From Lytechinus variegatus (Eukaryota; Echinodermata; Echinoidea; Temnopleuroida; Toxopneustidae), in NCBI RefSeq assembly GCF_018143015.1, contig NC_054743.1:41868922-41932921 (forward strand): a stretch of 64,000 nt of DNA. Reading direction: 5' to 3'. Within the stretch, counting starts at the first letter, position 1. Every line of letters starts with the position of its first letter. The translations under genes were made by a program, and so were the position numbers. A model generated the notes under the pieces. It saw only the letters and a program-made list of their open reading frames with translations. It was not told the DNA's origin and did not search any database. This document shows positions 10,964 to 24,200 of this stretch, piece by piece.

Positions 10964-12342
10964 CTTCACAATGAATAACATAAACAATATAAGTTTTATA
11001 TTGTAGCATAAGGAGATGTACCTTACAGATGTATCTCATTGTTTGATCGTAGAGGGCGATATTTTTATGTTAGATCTTCTCCATTATTGGAAAAGTACGT
11101 CAGTTATATGGGAGCTATGGTGGCATGAGGTTGTAAGATGTAAGCTAAAAATAATCTTGTTAACTGAATAACTGCAGGCCCTATACCAAATATCTCCCAA
11201 GTTGCTTCATTTGCATGAGTTGAGGTGAGCGAGCAGGTGATTTTATATGATTTCAGAGGAATGACAGAGTATATCACGGTGCACAATAGAAATTTGTCAG
11301 AGAAAGTGTGGACAGGGTTCTGAAGACTACAAACATGGGCCCGGATATGTCACACTATTACAATATTTTCAGAGCAATACCCCTTTTAAGGTACATTTAT
11401 ATTACAGAACAAATACTTAAAATAAAAAAGGGGTCAACAAATCTCCAAGGCTAAAGACAGGGGCATTGAGGCATATATAACAAGCGTCTATGGCCATAAC
11501 CTTGGATTACGGTATTTACGCTGTGATACAATCACGGATGTCAATCAATTAAGTCTCATGATTGAGAGACGTTGTGACAAAGTAGTGCTGAAAGTCAGGC
11601 AGCATGTTCAAGTTTAGTTTGGTTCGGCAATGTACATGTATGCCAAATTAAATTATAAACATAGGCCTAAAAAATACAGAATTGCAACCCTAAGCAACTT
11701 TGTAGCAATAAAGGTCTGTCAAATATCAATAATAAATTTTGTTTCTAAATAAAGAGAATGGTTGAAATTGTTGCATAACTTTTATTTTTTTCTTCAAACC
11801 AAAAAACTCATTTCTACTTTCATTTTTTAATCAAAATATTTAATAAATATACAAAAGAAAGAAAACGAGAGAATAAGGAAAGAAACAGAATTTCAAAGAA
11901 CAGAACTTTTTTTCATGTAGATATGATTATGCAAACACAGCTTCGCCGATCGGAGCCGAGTGTTGCATGTTGATCGCGATCGGGAATGTCAAAACAGTAG
12001 ACAAATAACCTCCACTTCCAGCTCACTCAATCGTTAGTATAGATCTAGACTTCATATTTTAAAGAATAGGAAATGTTTCAAAAGTCCACTTTCTGAAAAG
12101 TGGTTAAAAGTCAATCAATTAATAATTGAATTATTCTAACGAATAAGATACATTTCCAACACGAAAATGAGTACATGGGACTGTATTGTGTATTTCAGTG
12201 TCGACTGTTACTTTTTTAGTTTTGAACTGGGCGTTGATCTTCAGAACCAAGACGAATCTGATGAACAAAATCCAATAAACAACAAAAAGAACTGAAAATT
12301 TCAAATCAACCTATCTTTATCATTTATGAATCTTGAACTTAC
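10964..12342. other. Probable 5' UTR intron of HTATSF1 homologue
   Basis: No exon or repeat family recognised. The interval exists only if the UTR exon at 12343 is real. Confidence 0.4.
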
Positions 12343-12420
12343 CTTTTTAAGTTTTGATGAAATAGAAACACTACGATTTCAGCAGAAACCACACAGTAGT
12401 CGCGTAAATCAGACACTCTT
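12343..12420 (-). other. HTATSF1: Probable 5' UTR exon of the HTATSF1 homologue
   Basis: On the minus strand a strong donor (AAAAAG then GTAAGT) lies at 12342-12337. It would splice to the first coding exon through a weak acceptor ending at 10964. The exon contains no ATG. Its outer end (about 12420) is a guess; no TATA box or initiator was convincingly seen. Confidence 0.45.
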
Positions 12421-12847
12421 AGCTTGAATTGAGAAAGATTAAAGGTTTACTTTAATGGCAATGTATTTAGTACTTCGCAAAAAATCATTTTTTTTTCAAA
12501 AATAATTTCTCATGAGTAGATCTATATTTTTTCTTTACTACTTTAATAGGTAAATAGACATGTAGGGTCATCTAGAGGATTCTTTTCCAGATCTTTTTTT
12601 CTGAACGTAGACTAGCACTCTGAAATTAGAGATTATTTCGATCTGTATGTGTTATGTTCAGTTGAGGGTGGGACAAATATATGTTTGAAAAATATATCCG
12701 AAGTTTAATAATGAAGATATTAAGATGATCGCAAAAAACAATGAGAGCAATTATAAAATCTATTGTATTACTTTTGCATGTTTCAGTAAATGGCTAATTC
12801 ACGATCAAGTCCTCCCCAACTACAAATAATTAGAAACCACGATATGA
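12421..12847. other. Divergent intergenic region, left part
   Basis: Sequence between the two head-to-head genes HTATSF1 (minus) and OSCP1 (plus). Nothing distinctive was seen here apart from AT-rich tracts; a promoter for the minus-strand gene is expected near the left end but no core element is convincing. Confidence 0.4.
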
Positions 12848-13110
12848 GTAATGCTGGATTTATAAAGCGCTGCCATGTATTAGGCCCCCGGATTAGGCCC
12901 CGGCTTTAGCTCGAGCTACAATCACCGGCGCTCAGTGCATTCAAGGAAATAATCCTGCCGGGTACCCATTCAACTCACCTGGGTTGAGTGCAGCACATTG
13001 TGGATAAATTTTTTGCTGAAGAAAAACATGTACGCCATGACTAAGATTCGAACCCACGACCCTCAGTTAATAAGGCGAGATTAAGAACCACTATACCATG
13101 GCGCGCCCAC
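12848..13110 (-). mobile_element. tRNA-derived SINE, copy 1
   Basis: Read on the minus strand from 13110 it has a tRNA-like head with an A-box-like GGTATAGTGGTT and a B-box-like GGGTTCGAATC. The body has the TTTATCCACAATGTGCTGCA and CCCAGGTGAG.TGAATGGGTA blocks, and the tail is GCGCTTTATAAAT. The head and body are shared with the copies at 18655 and 44134. The tRNA head is diverged, so it is not scored as a functional tRNA gene. Confidence 0.85.
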
Positions 13111-13288
13111 ATATACAAGTATACAATAATGGCGATATAAACAGAACACGAGGGAGCATTAATCGTATGTAACAAAATACGAAAATCATATTGGAAAGTT
13201 AAACAAAATCATTGGTATGATTTTTATCCTACTTTTCTGTGAGATATGGTGATACATATAAGTGCAAATAATATCATAGTTATGTAGA

Positions 13289-13546
13289 TCAGTGGCGGAT
13301 CCAGGTAGGGGGGCATTTCCAGCCAGTGTCCCCCCTCCCCCCCTTCAAGAGAGCCACAGTCAGTATTTTGAATTTAAATATGTCTAAGTGTGCCCTCCGG
13401 GCACTTTTGAGAGTCACAGCCAACAAAAATAAATAAATAAATAAAAGGGAATGTATGCCGTTAATACACAACTATAAGGACTTTTTTTGCTGGTCAGTTT
13501 CCCTGGGAAAATGTGCCCCCCTGAAAAATCCTGGATCTGTCCCTGA
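13289..13546. repeat. Foldback element with TCAGTGGCGGATCCAGG end
   Basis: Left end TCAGTGGCGGATCCAGG, right end CCTGGATCTGTCCCTGA, its imperfect inverse. The interior has GGGGGG/CCCCCC patches. Related ends (CACTGGCGGATCCAGG at about 14310; GCTGGATCCGCC at about 18450; GTGGCGTCGATC at 17663) suggest one family with several copies. Confidence 0.75.
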
Positions 13547-15179
13547 TATAGATAAGCATCACAATATCACATATCGCTTGCTCGTGTAATGTACAGACCT
13601 AATTTATCGGGGGGGGGGGATGCAAATTCCCCGGCGTCCGATTTTGATGGAAATTTAAGTGTTTTGTTTGTCTTATTTTACTTCATCTGTTATTTGGAGT
13701 CAGGGCACTGGGAACGATTTTTGAAATATATGTTTTTAGAATGCAAACCTATCACTGACCAACCTTTTACTGGGGGTGCTTACTGCTGATTTGAAAAGCA
13801 AAAAAAAAAGGGGGGGGGGTCACTACAAAATAAAGGTGATTTTGGTCCCGGGAAATTTGACTAGCAAATTTAAAAAGGGTTCCATTAAAGAGTCAAAGTT
13901 CAAAGCTCGTCGATCTTAATTCATCCACATCAGAGATTTGTTTCGAAAAACTTCAACTAAATAAACATCAAAACAAAACATGTAAAGCTATTACATAAGA
14001 ATTATATACAGTAAAGGTAAATACACGTTTGCATATTGACAAACAAAACTGTGCATATACATAAAGCCTCAATATGGATATTAGATAATAAATGCTTGAA
14101 ATTCAGTAGAAATGCGAGTACCAATATATAAGTTATTATTTCAGTACAAAGTTAATGCAGATACATCTCGATGAATTTAGTGCATCTGTTTCCAAGAATG
14201 CCATTCTAAGAAGTTACAGCATTGCCTATATATAGTAGGCCCTTTTGGCTATATTTATCCCGATATTTATCCATGGCCCGATTCCCTGGGCCATACCCTT
14301 TGATTCACTGGCGGATCCAGGGGGGACTTTTGCGACAGCCAACTCTCACCCTAATAAAACCCGGCCTCTATATAGGCTATTGGGAGGCTATTACATAATC
14401 TTGAACCCATGATTTTATTTTCACTTTGGTGGCTGTTGCAAAAGGAACTCTTCCCCAAAGAGAAACATGGTGAGGTGATGACAATGACGACGCCGATCAC
14501 CACGATGAAGATAATGATGACGTCACGATGATGACGATGACGACGACAACGAAAATGGTGAAGAAGGCGACATGAATGGGATCTATAATCCCATCGGGGG
14601 AAAAAAGGGAACAAAATTATCAAAAAACACATGTTGCTATTTTCTTTTTTTTTCAATCTTCACTGAGGATAATGAGAATATCTTGGATGATATTTATTCA
14701 TGCTAGTTATGTATAGCTGCAGTGCTTTGGAAGATAAGAGAAGTAGAGGAGGCAAGGAGTGTACATGGTTGATAATGTGCATCATGCACAGAATATCAAA
14801 TAAAACGCGATTTTCTATCTTACATGACCATACTCCATTAATGTGTAATCGAAAAGTTCACTCTATTGAGTAGCCGTTATAAATATTCTAAAGATAAAAA
14901 ATAGTTGTGCGTGTGTGTTATGTTATTTTTGCAATTAAAAATAATGATTGTGATTCAAAAATATTTTGCTATTTTTTGTTGAAATTTAGTGTTTTTTATT
15001 AATGTAAATGAAGATCTATTATTTAATATAATTTATTTACATATTTACATATATTGTATGTACGAGGCCTTTTAAAAATATCCAGGGATACTCCGACGCC
15101 AACACTCCCGTGTCTCGTCTTTATATTTTGGGGTGATAAGTCATATTTTCTCACTCATTGGAATACTTTAAACGTAAAA
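13547..15179. other. Region upstream of OSCP1
   Basis: Contains poly-G patches (13610, 13811), the fragment of the GGCGGATCC foldback family at 14307-14345, the GAT/GAC tract and AT-rich DNA. The OSCP1 promoter and 5' UTR must lie toward the right end. A plus-strand frame is open from 15054 into the OSCP1 start, but the upstream residues do not look conserved. Confidence 0.45.
14475..14565. repeat. (GAT/GAC)n imperfect microsatellite
   Basis: Short GAT/GAC/GAA-rich tract upstream of OSCP1. It includes one perfect CRE-like TGACGTCA at about 14518-14525, which could be chance within such sequence. Confidence 0.75.
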
Positions 15180-15291
15180 ATGTCTCAACGGGCTTTACCA
15201 GTTCTATTCATCAATCTTGGAGGTGAAATGTTGTATATTTTGGACCAGCGTTTGCGAGCTCAAAACATTCCCGCGGATAAAGCACGGAAAG
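15180..15291 (+). CDS. OSCP1: OSCP1 exon 1
   Basis: Encodes the first 37 residues, including LNLGGEM-like INLGGEMLYILDQRLRAQNI, nearly identical to human. Donor is AAAG then GTAAGC at 15292, leaving one base of a Val codon. The sequence around the donor is locally GC-rich. Confidence 0.95.
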
Positions 15292-18200
15292 GTAAGCAGT
15301 GCCAGAGATCGAGCGAGCGGGAGCAGTGCAGTAGCGAGAGAGGAGCGGGGCGCGGCGAGCTTGCATGCCTGGGACTGGGCTGATATTCGACGATAGATCT
15401 CACGGCACGCGCCTGGCAAAAAAAAAATCAAGAATCGCTGGGCTAATCGTCGTCAAACCGTAACTGGCTGTTTAGTAATCTGTAGTGTAGATAGATGTGT
15501 TAAGAAATAATCCATTTCATTGTGGATAGAAGACAAAAAGAGAGGAGGGAAGACTTTTTAAGTAAAATTAAAATTATGAGAAAGACTCAAAGAGATCATT
15601 GTCATTGAGAAGAAAAAAAAGAGAAGAACAAAGTCATAGACATAGAAAGGGATTAAGGGGGAGGTAGGAAGGGAGAAAGAATGAAAAAGAAAGAGAGAAA
15701 GTAAAGCAGTGAAAAGAAATAAAGATATAAAGAAATAAAGATTGAAAGAAAGAAATGAAGAAATTTAAAGAAGGAGAACATTGGAATAGAAATGGCTGCA
15801 CTGCTAATAGCCAGGGTAATTAATAAAAAAATAAAACAAAAGTAAAAGAAAGAAAAGGCGCCGCTTGAAAAAATAAAGGAAAAGAAAAGTCTTTTTTCTA
15901 ACTTCGCCGGTAGCAGTGCGCTGCCTGCATATAACTGGCGCCAATCAAGAATAATCAGCACCACCTAAATCTAAATCAGCGCCATGAACACCTAAATCTA
16001 AATCGGTGCCGGACAAGAATAATCAGCGCTATTTGGTTATAAATCGGCGCAAGTCAAAATTGACACTGCCAGAGTGTTAACCGGCGCCAATCAAGGATAA
16101 TCAGCGCCACCTAAATCTAAATCAGCGCCGGACAATAATAATCGGCGCCAGTCAAGAAAAATCGACACTGCCAGAGCCTTAACCGGCGCCAATCAAGGAT
16201 AATCAGCGCCACCTAAATCTAAATCAGGGCCGGACAAGAATAATCAGCGCCATCTGGTTAAAAATCGGCGCTGCCAGAGGCTTAACTGGCACCGATCAAG
16301 AATAATCAGCTCCACATAAATCTAAATCGGCGCCCGGCAAGAATAATCAGCGCTATTTGGTTATAAATCGGCGCCAGTCAAGAAAAATCAGCACTGCCAG
16401 TCTTAACCAGTGCCAATCAAGGATAATCAGCGCCACCTTAATCTAAATCGGTGCCGGACAAGAATAATCGGCGCCATCTGGTTATAAATCGGCGCAAGTA
16501 AAGAAAAATTGACGCTGTCTGAGTTCTTAACCGGCGCCGATCAAGAATAATCAGCTCCACCTAAATCCAAATCGGCGCCAGTCGATTATGAATTGCCGCT
16601 GCCTGAATCTTACGTGACGTCGGGAAAATAATCAGCACTACTTGTTTAAATCGGCGCCGGTCAAGACAAATCGGCGCTGCCTTTGTCTTGACCAGCGCCA
16701 CCTGAATCTAAATCGACGCCGGTCAAGAATGATCAGCGTCCCCTGGTTCCAATAAATAGGCACCGGTAGAATAATGAAGAAGGGCCTATTGCCAACCAAA
16801 TCTAGATCGGCGCCGGTCAAGAATGATCAGCGGCACCTAGCTGGTTATACATGTTATTGTTGAATGGTCATAATGAATAACAAAGCTTATCGCATGCCCT
16901 TACAGAGTGGACTGGGGCAGGACGGTTGCCCACAGATGTCATTAAATCTTTAATTTGTTATTTTAAAAAATCCCAGAATCATACAAAAGTGTAAAGCAAA
17001 TCCTTTAATTTTGATCTTATTTTCCAATGCTATAGTAAAAAAGGGTCAGTCACTTTTCTTCTTGACACATTCCACATTGTGCCACCTCTATGGCCTTTAG
17101 TGTAAGACAGCTACTATACATGTACATGTAGTGTTTTATGAAGATGATTTGATACATGTATTTTAGTCCAAAACGTTGCTTATACCGGGAGTGTATAATT
17201 ATGCAACCAGACGTATATTCATTAGACCTTAAACCACTAAATATTATTTTCAATGTATAAATACAGTTTGTCAATACCTTTGTTTTAACGTTTAAATGTT
17301 AACGCCACAAAATTTGATTTATTTTCATCTTCAATTAATTTAAATATTATTCATCTGATCACCCAGGAAGAAGTTAAAACAAAGATAACGATACCTGTAA
17401 AACTGGAGAACTTTTTCCAAAGTTCTGTCTTGAAGGATCTATTTCTGAATTCAGGGCATAAGCATATCCAGTTTCATCAAAGTAATTAGATAAAAATTTA
17501 CAGTCATTACAAATTGCATTAGATTTAGTGAAAAGCATCACAATATATACATACCAAATTCTGTATATAGGTTTATACATCATGTACATGAAAATTGAAT
17601 GATAATATATAAACCTGGATTGGTGATGTATTACAAATGATTCGTGATGTAGTATTATGCAGTGGCGTCGATCGGGGGGGGGGGGGGGGGGGCAGGGGGG
17701 CGATCGCCCCACCAATGAAAATGTTTGGGGGCAAACATATCGTTTTGCCCTCCCCCAATAGTTCCGCATGTGCAAAAATAAAATAAGATGGTAGTGTTAC
17801 ACAGAAATCAGCAAGTGAGATAGAGCTACACAACTCGTTCTTTATTTAAAAACGTGCAAATTGTCCGCTTTTCATAAAAATTTTCAGCTCGCGCTTTGCG
17901 CTCGCATCATTTCTGTAGCAAACCCCATACTTTTCATGATTAAATATGTGAATAGAATGTCCCTTTTTCAGTTCTAATCAAAAGAACTCCTGCTTCAATT
18001 TGAAATAATCTTGTTCTTTATCAAAACGTCCATAAACTGTCATTTTTTCAGATCGAAATATCAAAATTTTAAGCTCGCGCTTCGCGCTCGCATGTATTGT
18101 TTTTTTAGATACCCATCTTAATCATTGGTACCAAAAATTCTTAGAATATCAACCTTTCTGGTCAGAATATAAAGAAATTTCAGCTCGCCTTCGGCACTTG

Positions 18201-21200
18201 CATTATCTGTGTAGTGAGATATGTATTCTCATTAGTTACTACAAACAGTCCTAAACCGGCACCTTTTTCCTGTTTTCAGCTCGTGCTTCGCGCTCGCATT
18301 AATTTGTTGGTGAGATATATGTGTCTCTATCTCATGAGTCATAGATAAATATATATATATTTTTTACCTTTTTCAACATTTTCTTTTATGGCGCTGGTGA
18401 AGTGCAAAAATATGTGCGCCGCTCGGCAGTGCGCCCCCCTTTCGCCAAAAGCTGGATCCGCCTATGATTAGCATACCATACATGTAGTCCTATCTGTAGA
18501 TTCCCCACAGACCGGATGTTAATGAACCCTTGGGTGGTTCTCATCAAGATAATCTAATTGTGGGAACCCCAATGCTCAGAGAGATGTGTACTTTACATGT
18601 ACATGTAAAGTTACTCATGTCAGAAAGTTTTGATGACTCACTGTCATTTGTACAGGGGCATCGTGGTCTAGTGGTTAAGACTCGTCTTTCAATCTGAAGG
18701 ACATGAGTTTGATTGGTGTGTTTTCCTTCCTTCAGCAAGAAATTTACTCACATTGTGCTGCAATCAACCCAGGTGAGGTAAATGGTTACCGGCAGGAAGT
18801 AATTCCTCTTAAAGCTGTGCTCACCGGACTCGGAAGACTAGCTTTATTAGCTGGGGTAATATATGAGCGCCTTTAGCACCTACATGTAGCAAGGTGGATA
18901 CGTGTGTTTTATACATGTAAATCCTAACATATTATTATCATTTTTACTATCGTTAGCTGTTCACAAGGTTAGACAAAGGGACATACAGGTATTTCTTTTT
19001 ACCAATTGCTGTGTTGTCCATCTTCTATCAAAGTTTTTGTAAAAATGTTGTGAAGGGACTTCCTAAACCGGAATATCAAACCTTCCAATTAACATGTTGT
19101 ATTAACTGAATCATTTTCAGACGAACGAGCATCTACATGTAGTTACCAGTAAATTTGCAATTAAATAGTAAAATTATAATAAACGTTCAGAGCACTTTTT
19201 AACCAACAGATTAATGAATGACACTTGTTTATTCCAGCTTCATTTTTCTTTAATTAGAATGTTGGAACACATGCAGTTTGAAAACTTTATTTTCATTGTT
19301 TTGTTTATATAGTGATGCATGACATTGTTAAGACGATGTTCAACCAACGATTCGTGGTGGAACTCTTCAAGCCTCAAGATATCTACTCTAAGAAAGCGAT
19401 GAGGACAGTTTTTGACCGTCTGGCTCATGCTTCTATCATGAGACTCAACACTGCATCTATGGACAAGGTAAGTGACATGTAGTGTTTTTTTTTTATATAT
19501 CACTCATCAGTATTGGGGCATGTGAATTTTGAGCACCCCTTCGATCATTATAAAGGTGTATTACGGGTTGAAAATAATTATATATTTTTATTCATCAAGC
19601 AAAACATATTTCATGCAAATCTGATAAACAAGTACCGGTAACAAAGTTATTGTATATTTTCATTTATGTACATAGCAATTTTTTCTGAAAACTGCTAATG
19701 CATTCTACTTGATATCGTCGCCTTCCCGCTCAAAGGCAGTTAATAGCATGCATTGCGCATCTCCTTCCTGCAGAAATCCTGTTAGCGTGCGCAGTATGCA
19801 CAGTGCATGTTCACGGCCTTTGTGAGAGGTGACGATATCATACATGTACAAACAGTACACAAATGCAGTATGTAGGTTGGCTGATGATGTCATGTCCTCA
19901 CTTTCTCTTTCAAAAACTTATTACTTGAAATCATGTGTGTATGATGTCTCCTTTGAAAGAAAACTTAATTGCTGTGCTTGATGATTATCTTCCACAGTGA
20001 CATTTGAAATAAGTAGAAAATCCATTTTCAGTGGACCAAATCTTATTGTTCTCTGGTTTTAACAGGTACAGTACATGTAAAAGTGAGTCAAAGAATTGTG
20101 ACTGGTGGTAATGGTAGTGTATCGTTTTGTGAAGAAAGTGGGGATATGACATTATCAGCTTGTTGATTGCAATGTGAAGACTTGCATAGAACTGTTATTC
20201 ACTTTATATTCCTTGTTTGATTTTGAGGAAATTTTCACTGGTTGTCTGATTTTACTTTATGATATGTATGTATTCAAATCATATTATTATTAGGCTACAT
20301 GTACATGTAGAGTACCCCTTTAAACTTCTTATTCTTTTGCAAAATACTTTTATTGAAATGTACTACATGTACATGTACATTATATGTGTAATCACAATGT
20401 CGCATCAAAGTTATAAATTATGCTGTTAATAACTTTCTTTATATTCTACATGTACTGTACACCATGAAAAACTCTCATCGGATTATATCCCATGGTTTGA
20501 GTTGCTTTCTACAAAGCACAAGTAAATTGCATTGTTACAATTTGCACCCCCCCCCCCCATTTACAAGTAAAGGAGTTTGATGCATGTAGTGGTTCTTTTT
20601 AATTTTTTTTTAATTTAAGACTGCAAATTTCGTCAACTCAGTGCATACCAAAGTACATGTACAGTACATGTATGCCTTTGAAAATTCAACATACACTTTT
20701 TGCATCAATATACTACATGATTGAATATAGAATTATGCTTTTTTGGGGGGGCATTTTTACCTGTAGCATCAAGCTATTTTAGAAAATTCATGCCTTAATT
20801 TTATTGACCAGTGTATATTAAAAACAGTTGAATCCAGTGTACTTCAAGTTCACTCATGAAGTTTCATTGTCATCTCTCTCTCCCTCAGTCTGTCTTTATT
20901 CTGCCCCCCTCTCTCTTTCACTCTCCTAGATGGCTTGTCTCACTATCCATTTCATCAGTTTCCCTTTCTGTCTGTTCTTGCACTCCCTCTCCCCCTCCTT
21001 TCTTGCTTTCTTGCTTTCTTTCTTTCTTTCTTTCATTTTTCCTTCCTTCCTTTCTTTTTTCTTTCTTTCTGTTTTTTTCTGTCTGTCTGTCAGTCTCTCT
21101 CTGTCTACATGTTGAACATGTACAAACCATATACTGTACGTGTACAAATGTATGTATCTCTCCTCTTGCTCTCGATTCACTTTCCTTTTGCTCTCACTTT

Positions 21201-24200
21201 TAATACAATTTACTTCTCCAAACACATGCATACATGATGCATGCTCAGTATTAATGGAATGCCTTGCACACAGTTCCACTGGTACACGTACACGTTAATT
21301 GGAATGTGTATTTTTAATGAAAGCAACAATTAAAATGTTTGTTGCCAAGCAACAAGCTTTGCCTTCAAAGCAGTTTCTTATTTATTGAACCAAGAATGAT
21401 ATTAAACATTCTGTCTGAGTGTTTTGTATCAAGCATTACATGTGAATTGCATGTAGGCCTCCAATGTATGTACATGTACATTTACATGAACATGTATATG
21501 TACATGCACACACCTACTGAACATTCAAGTACAATTATCTTGTGGATTCTCTTTCCCAAGTCCCATTATATTTTTTGTTTGAAAATAACAATATAGGATT
21601 TGCTATGAAAATTCTATCATGTTTGGTAACTACTCATGTAGATTAATACTGTTTTTTGTATTTTGACACTTATCTCTCCCTAGACCCATTATATTTTTTA
21701 GAATAACATATAGGCTTTGCTGTGAAAATTCTATCATGTTTGTTAGTACATGTAAATTACTCTTTTGTTTTGTTTTTGTCTCAACTGCATAGCAGAGTGA
21801 GACTATAGGGGCCGCTTTTCTGATGGCGGTGGCTGCGTCAACATCAAATCTTAACCTGAGGTTAAGTTTTTGAAATCACATCATAACTTAGAAAGTATAT
21901 GGACCTAGTTCATGAAACTTGGCCATAAGGTTAATCAAGTATTACTGAACCTCCTATTAGAGTTTCATGTCACATGACCAAGGTCAAAAGTCATTTAGGG
22001 TCAATAGACCATGTTGGAGGAATCAACATCAAAATCTTAACCTGAGGTAAAGTTTTTGAAATGTCATCATAATCGAAAATATATGGACCTAGTTCATGAA
22101 ACTTGGACATAAGGTTAATCAAGTATCACTGAACATCCTGCATGAGTTTTATGTCACATGACCAAGGTCAAAGGTCATTTAGGGTCAATGAACTTTGGCC
22201 GAATTGGGGGTATCTGTTGAATTCCCATCATAACTTTGAAAGTTTATGGATCTGATTCATGAAACTTGGACATAATAGTAATCAAGCATCACTGAACATT
22301 TTGTGCAAGTTTCAGGTCTCATGATTAAGGTCAAAGGTCATTTAGGGTCAATGAACTTTGGCCGAATTGGGGTATCTGTTGAATTACCATCATAACTTTG
22401 ATAGTTTATTGGTCTAGTTCGTTAAACTTGGACATTAGAGTAATCAAGTATCACTGAACATCCTGTGCACATTTCAGGTCACATGACCAAGGTCAAAGGT
22501 CAATGAACTTTGGCCGAATTGGGTGTATCTGTTGAATTACCATCATAACTTTGCAAGTTTTTTATCTGACTTTTGAAACTTGGACATAAGAGTAATCAAG
22601 TATCACTGAACATCCTGTGCTAGTTTCAGGTCACATGATCAAGGTCAAAGGTCATGTAAGGTCAATGAACTTTGGCCATGTTGGGGTTTTTTGTTGAATA
22701 ACCATCATATCTCTGTAAGTGCATTGGTCTAGTTCATAAAAAGCGGATATAAGAGTAACCATGTATCACTGAACATCTTGTGCGAGTAGTTTTCAAAGTC
22801 AGCACTGCTGCTATATTGAACCGTGTGATGCAGGTGAGATGGCCAGAGGCATTCCACTTGTTACTTTGATTACCCACTTCCCATCTTGATTTTTTTCCAT
22901 CATAACCTGTACATGTATATGTACGGTGTTTAAGAAACAACTCTTGATTATTCCCCGGAATCCTCGGTTTCCCCCAATACCAATATACCGTAAGGGCACT
23001 AGTATTCAACCCGGCATAATTCAAAGATTTTGACATATTTCCAAAAATATTTAGAAATATGGAAACTATCTTAATTTCATACCTTTGTTATTTCCAGGGT
23101 AATCTGTTGTTGGTATTTTCTTTATCAATCTGTCGACTGTATGCACTTAGGATCGAATTATGCGCCGATGGCCTTTTGCACTGAATTGCACTAGTATTCA
23201 ACCTAGTGAGGATAGATAGCAACTCTCAAAAGGGTTTATATTGCTAAATTAGATTTAGATCTATGTAAGTATCTGGCTTTGATTAATTCCCTGTTTGGTC
23301 TCATCTCAAATGGTCTAGTCCATAGTCGGATGGGACAAGGGCAGATTGAGAGACAGGACCATCTTTCATCGCTAGGTTGAATACTAGTGCAGACGGGTTG
23401 AATACTAGTGCAAAAAACCGTCGCCGTATAATTCGATCGCCCGCGCACACAGTCGAATGGTTGAAGAAAAAAATAACGGAAAAAGAATAACCAGCATTTG
23501 CTCTTGGAAAAAAGACGGGTCTGAAATTCAGGTGAATTCTATATTTCTATATATTTGACAAAACTCTCCAAACGGGTTGAATACTAGTGCCCTTACGGTA
23601 ATATTGGAAGAAATAATTGGTTTAATTCTAGTACACACTGTACATGTACATGTAGAGTGTCTGGTTCCTAAACTGTTTTAAGATCTACTCTAGATAGCAA
23701 CATATCTGTGTACATGTAATCCTTGTGTCTTCACCATAAACCAATGCTATTCACTGAAGTTTGATCATTTTGATATGTCAAAATGATCACTCTGGAACAA
23801 TCTCCCCATCTCCATCCGTAATGCATCCACTGTCGAATCTTTCAAAACACTCCTCAAGTCTTACCTCATTAAGTAGTCCTCTTAATTCTATATCTTCTCT
23901 GTCACTGTATTTTTCCAACGCGCTTTAATAGAAACTGTTGTATTAAGTTCTACAGTATACAAATATTAATTTTTATTATTATCAAAACCTTGGCCATAAT
24001 TTCTGATGTACTGTACATGTGTACATGACATAAAATGTGTTTGTTTTTAAACCCAAATATAACAAACATCTACAATGTACACGTACTGTACATGTATGTT
24101 TAAATCTCTCACTGTACTCTACATTGTACATGTACCTTTATTACATGTAAGTTCTGTAAAAAACTCTAAAATTATGGCCTCTACAGTGTACATCTACATG

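Noticed and set aside
14518-14525. cAMP-response element TGACGTCA upstream of OSCP1
   Set aside because: Falls inside a GAT/GAC repeat where it can arise by chance; not reported as a regulatory site.
15054-15179. In-frame upstream extension of OSCP1 exon 1
   Set aside because: Human OSCP1 starts at the same place as the ATG at 15180, and the upstream residues show no conservation that I recognise.
18655-18730. tRNA gene
   Set aside because: Has an A-box-like region but a decayed B box and no cloverleaf; it continues into the SINE body shared with two other copies.
20856-21279. Ser/Phe/Leu-rich and Lys/Glu/Arg-rich ORFs
   Set aside because: Products of the pyrimidine tract; all frames are open and low in complexity.
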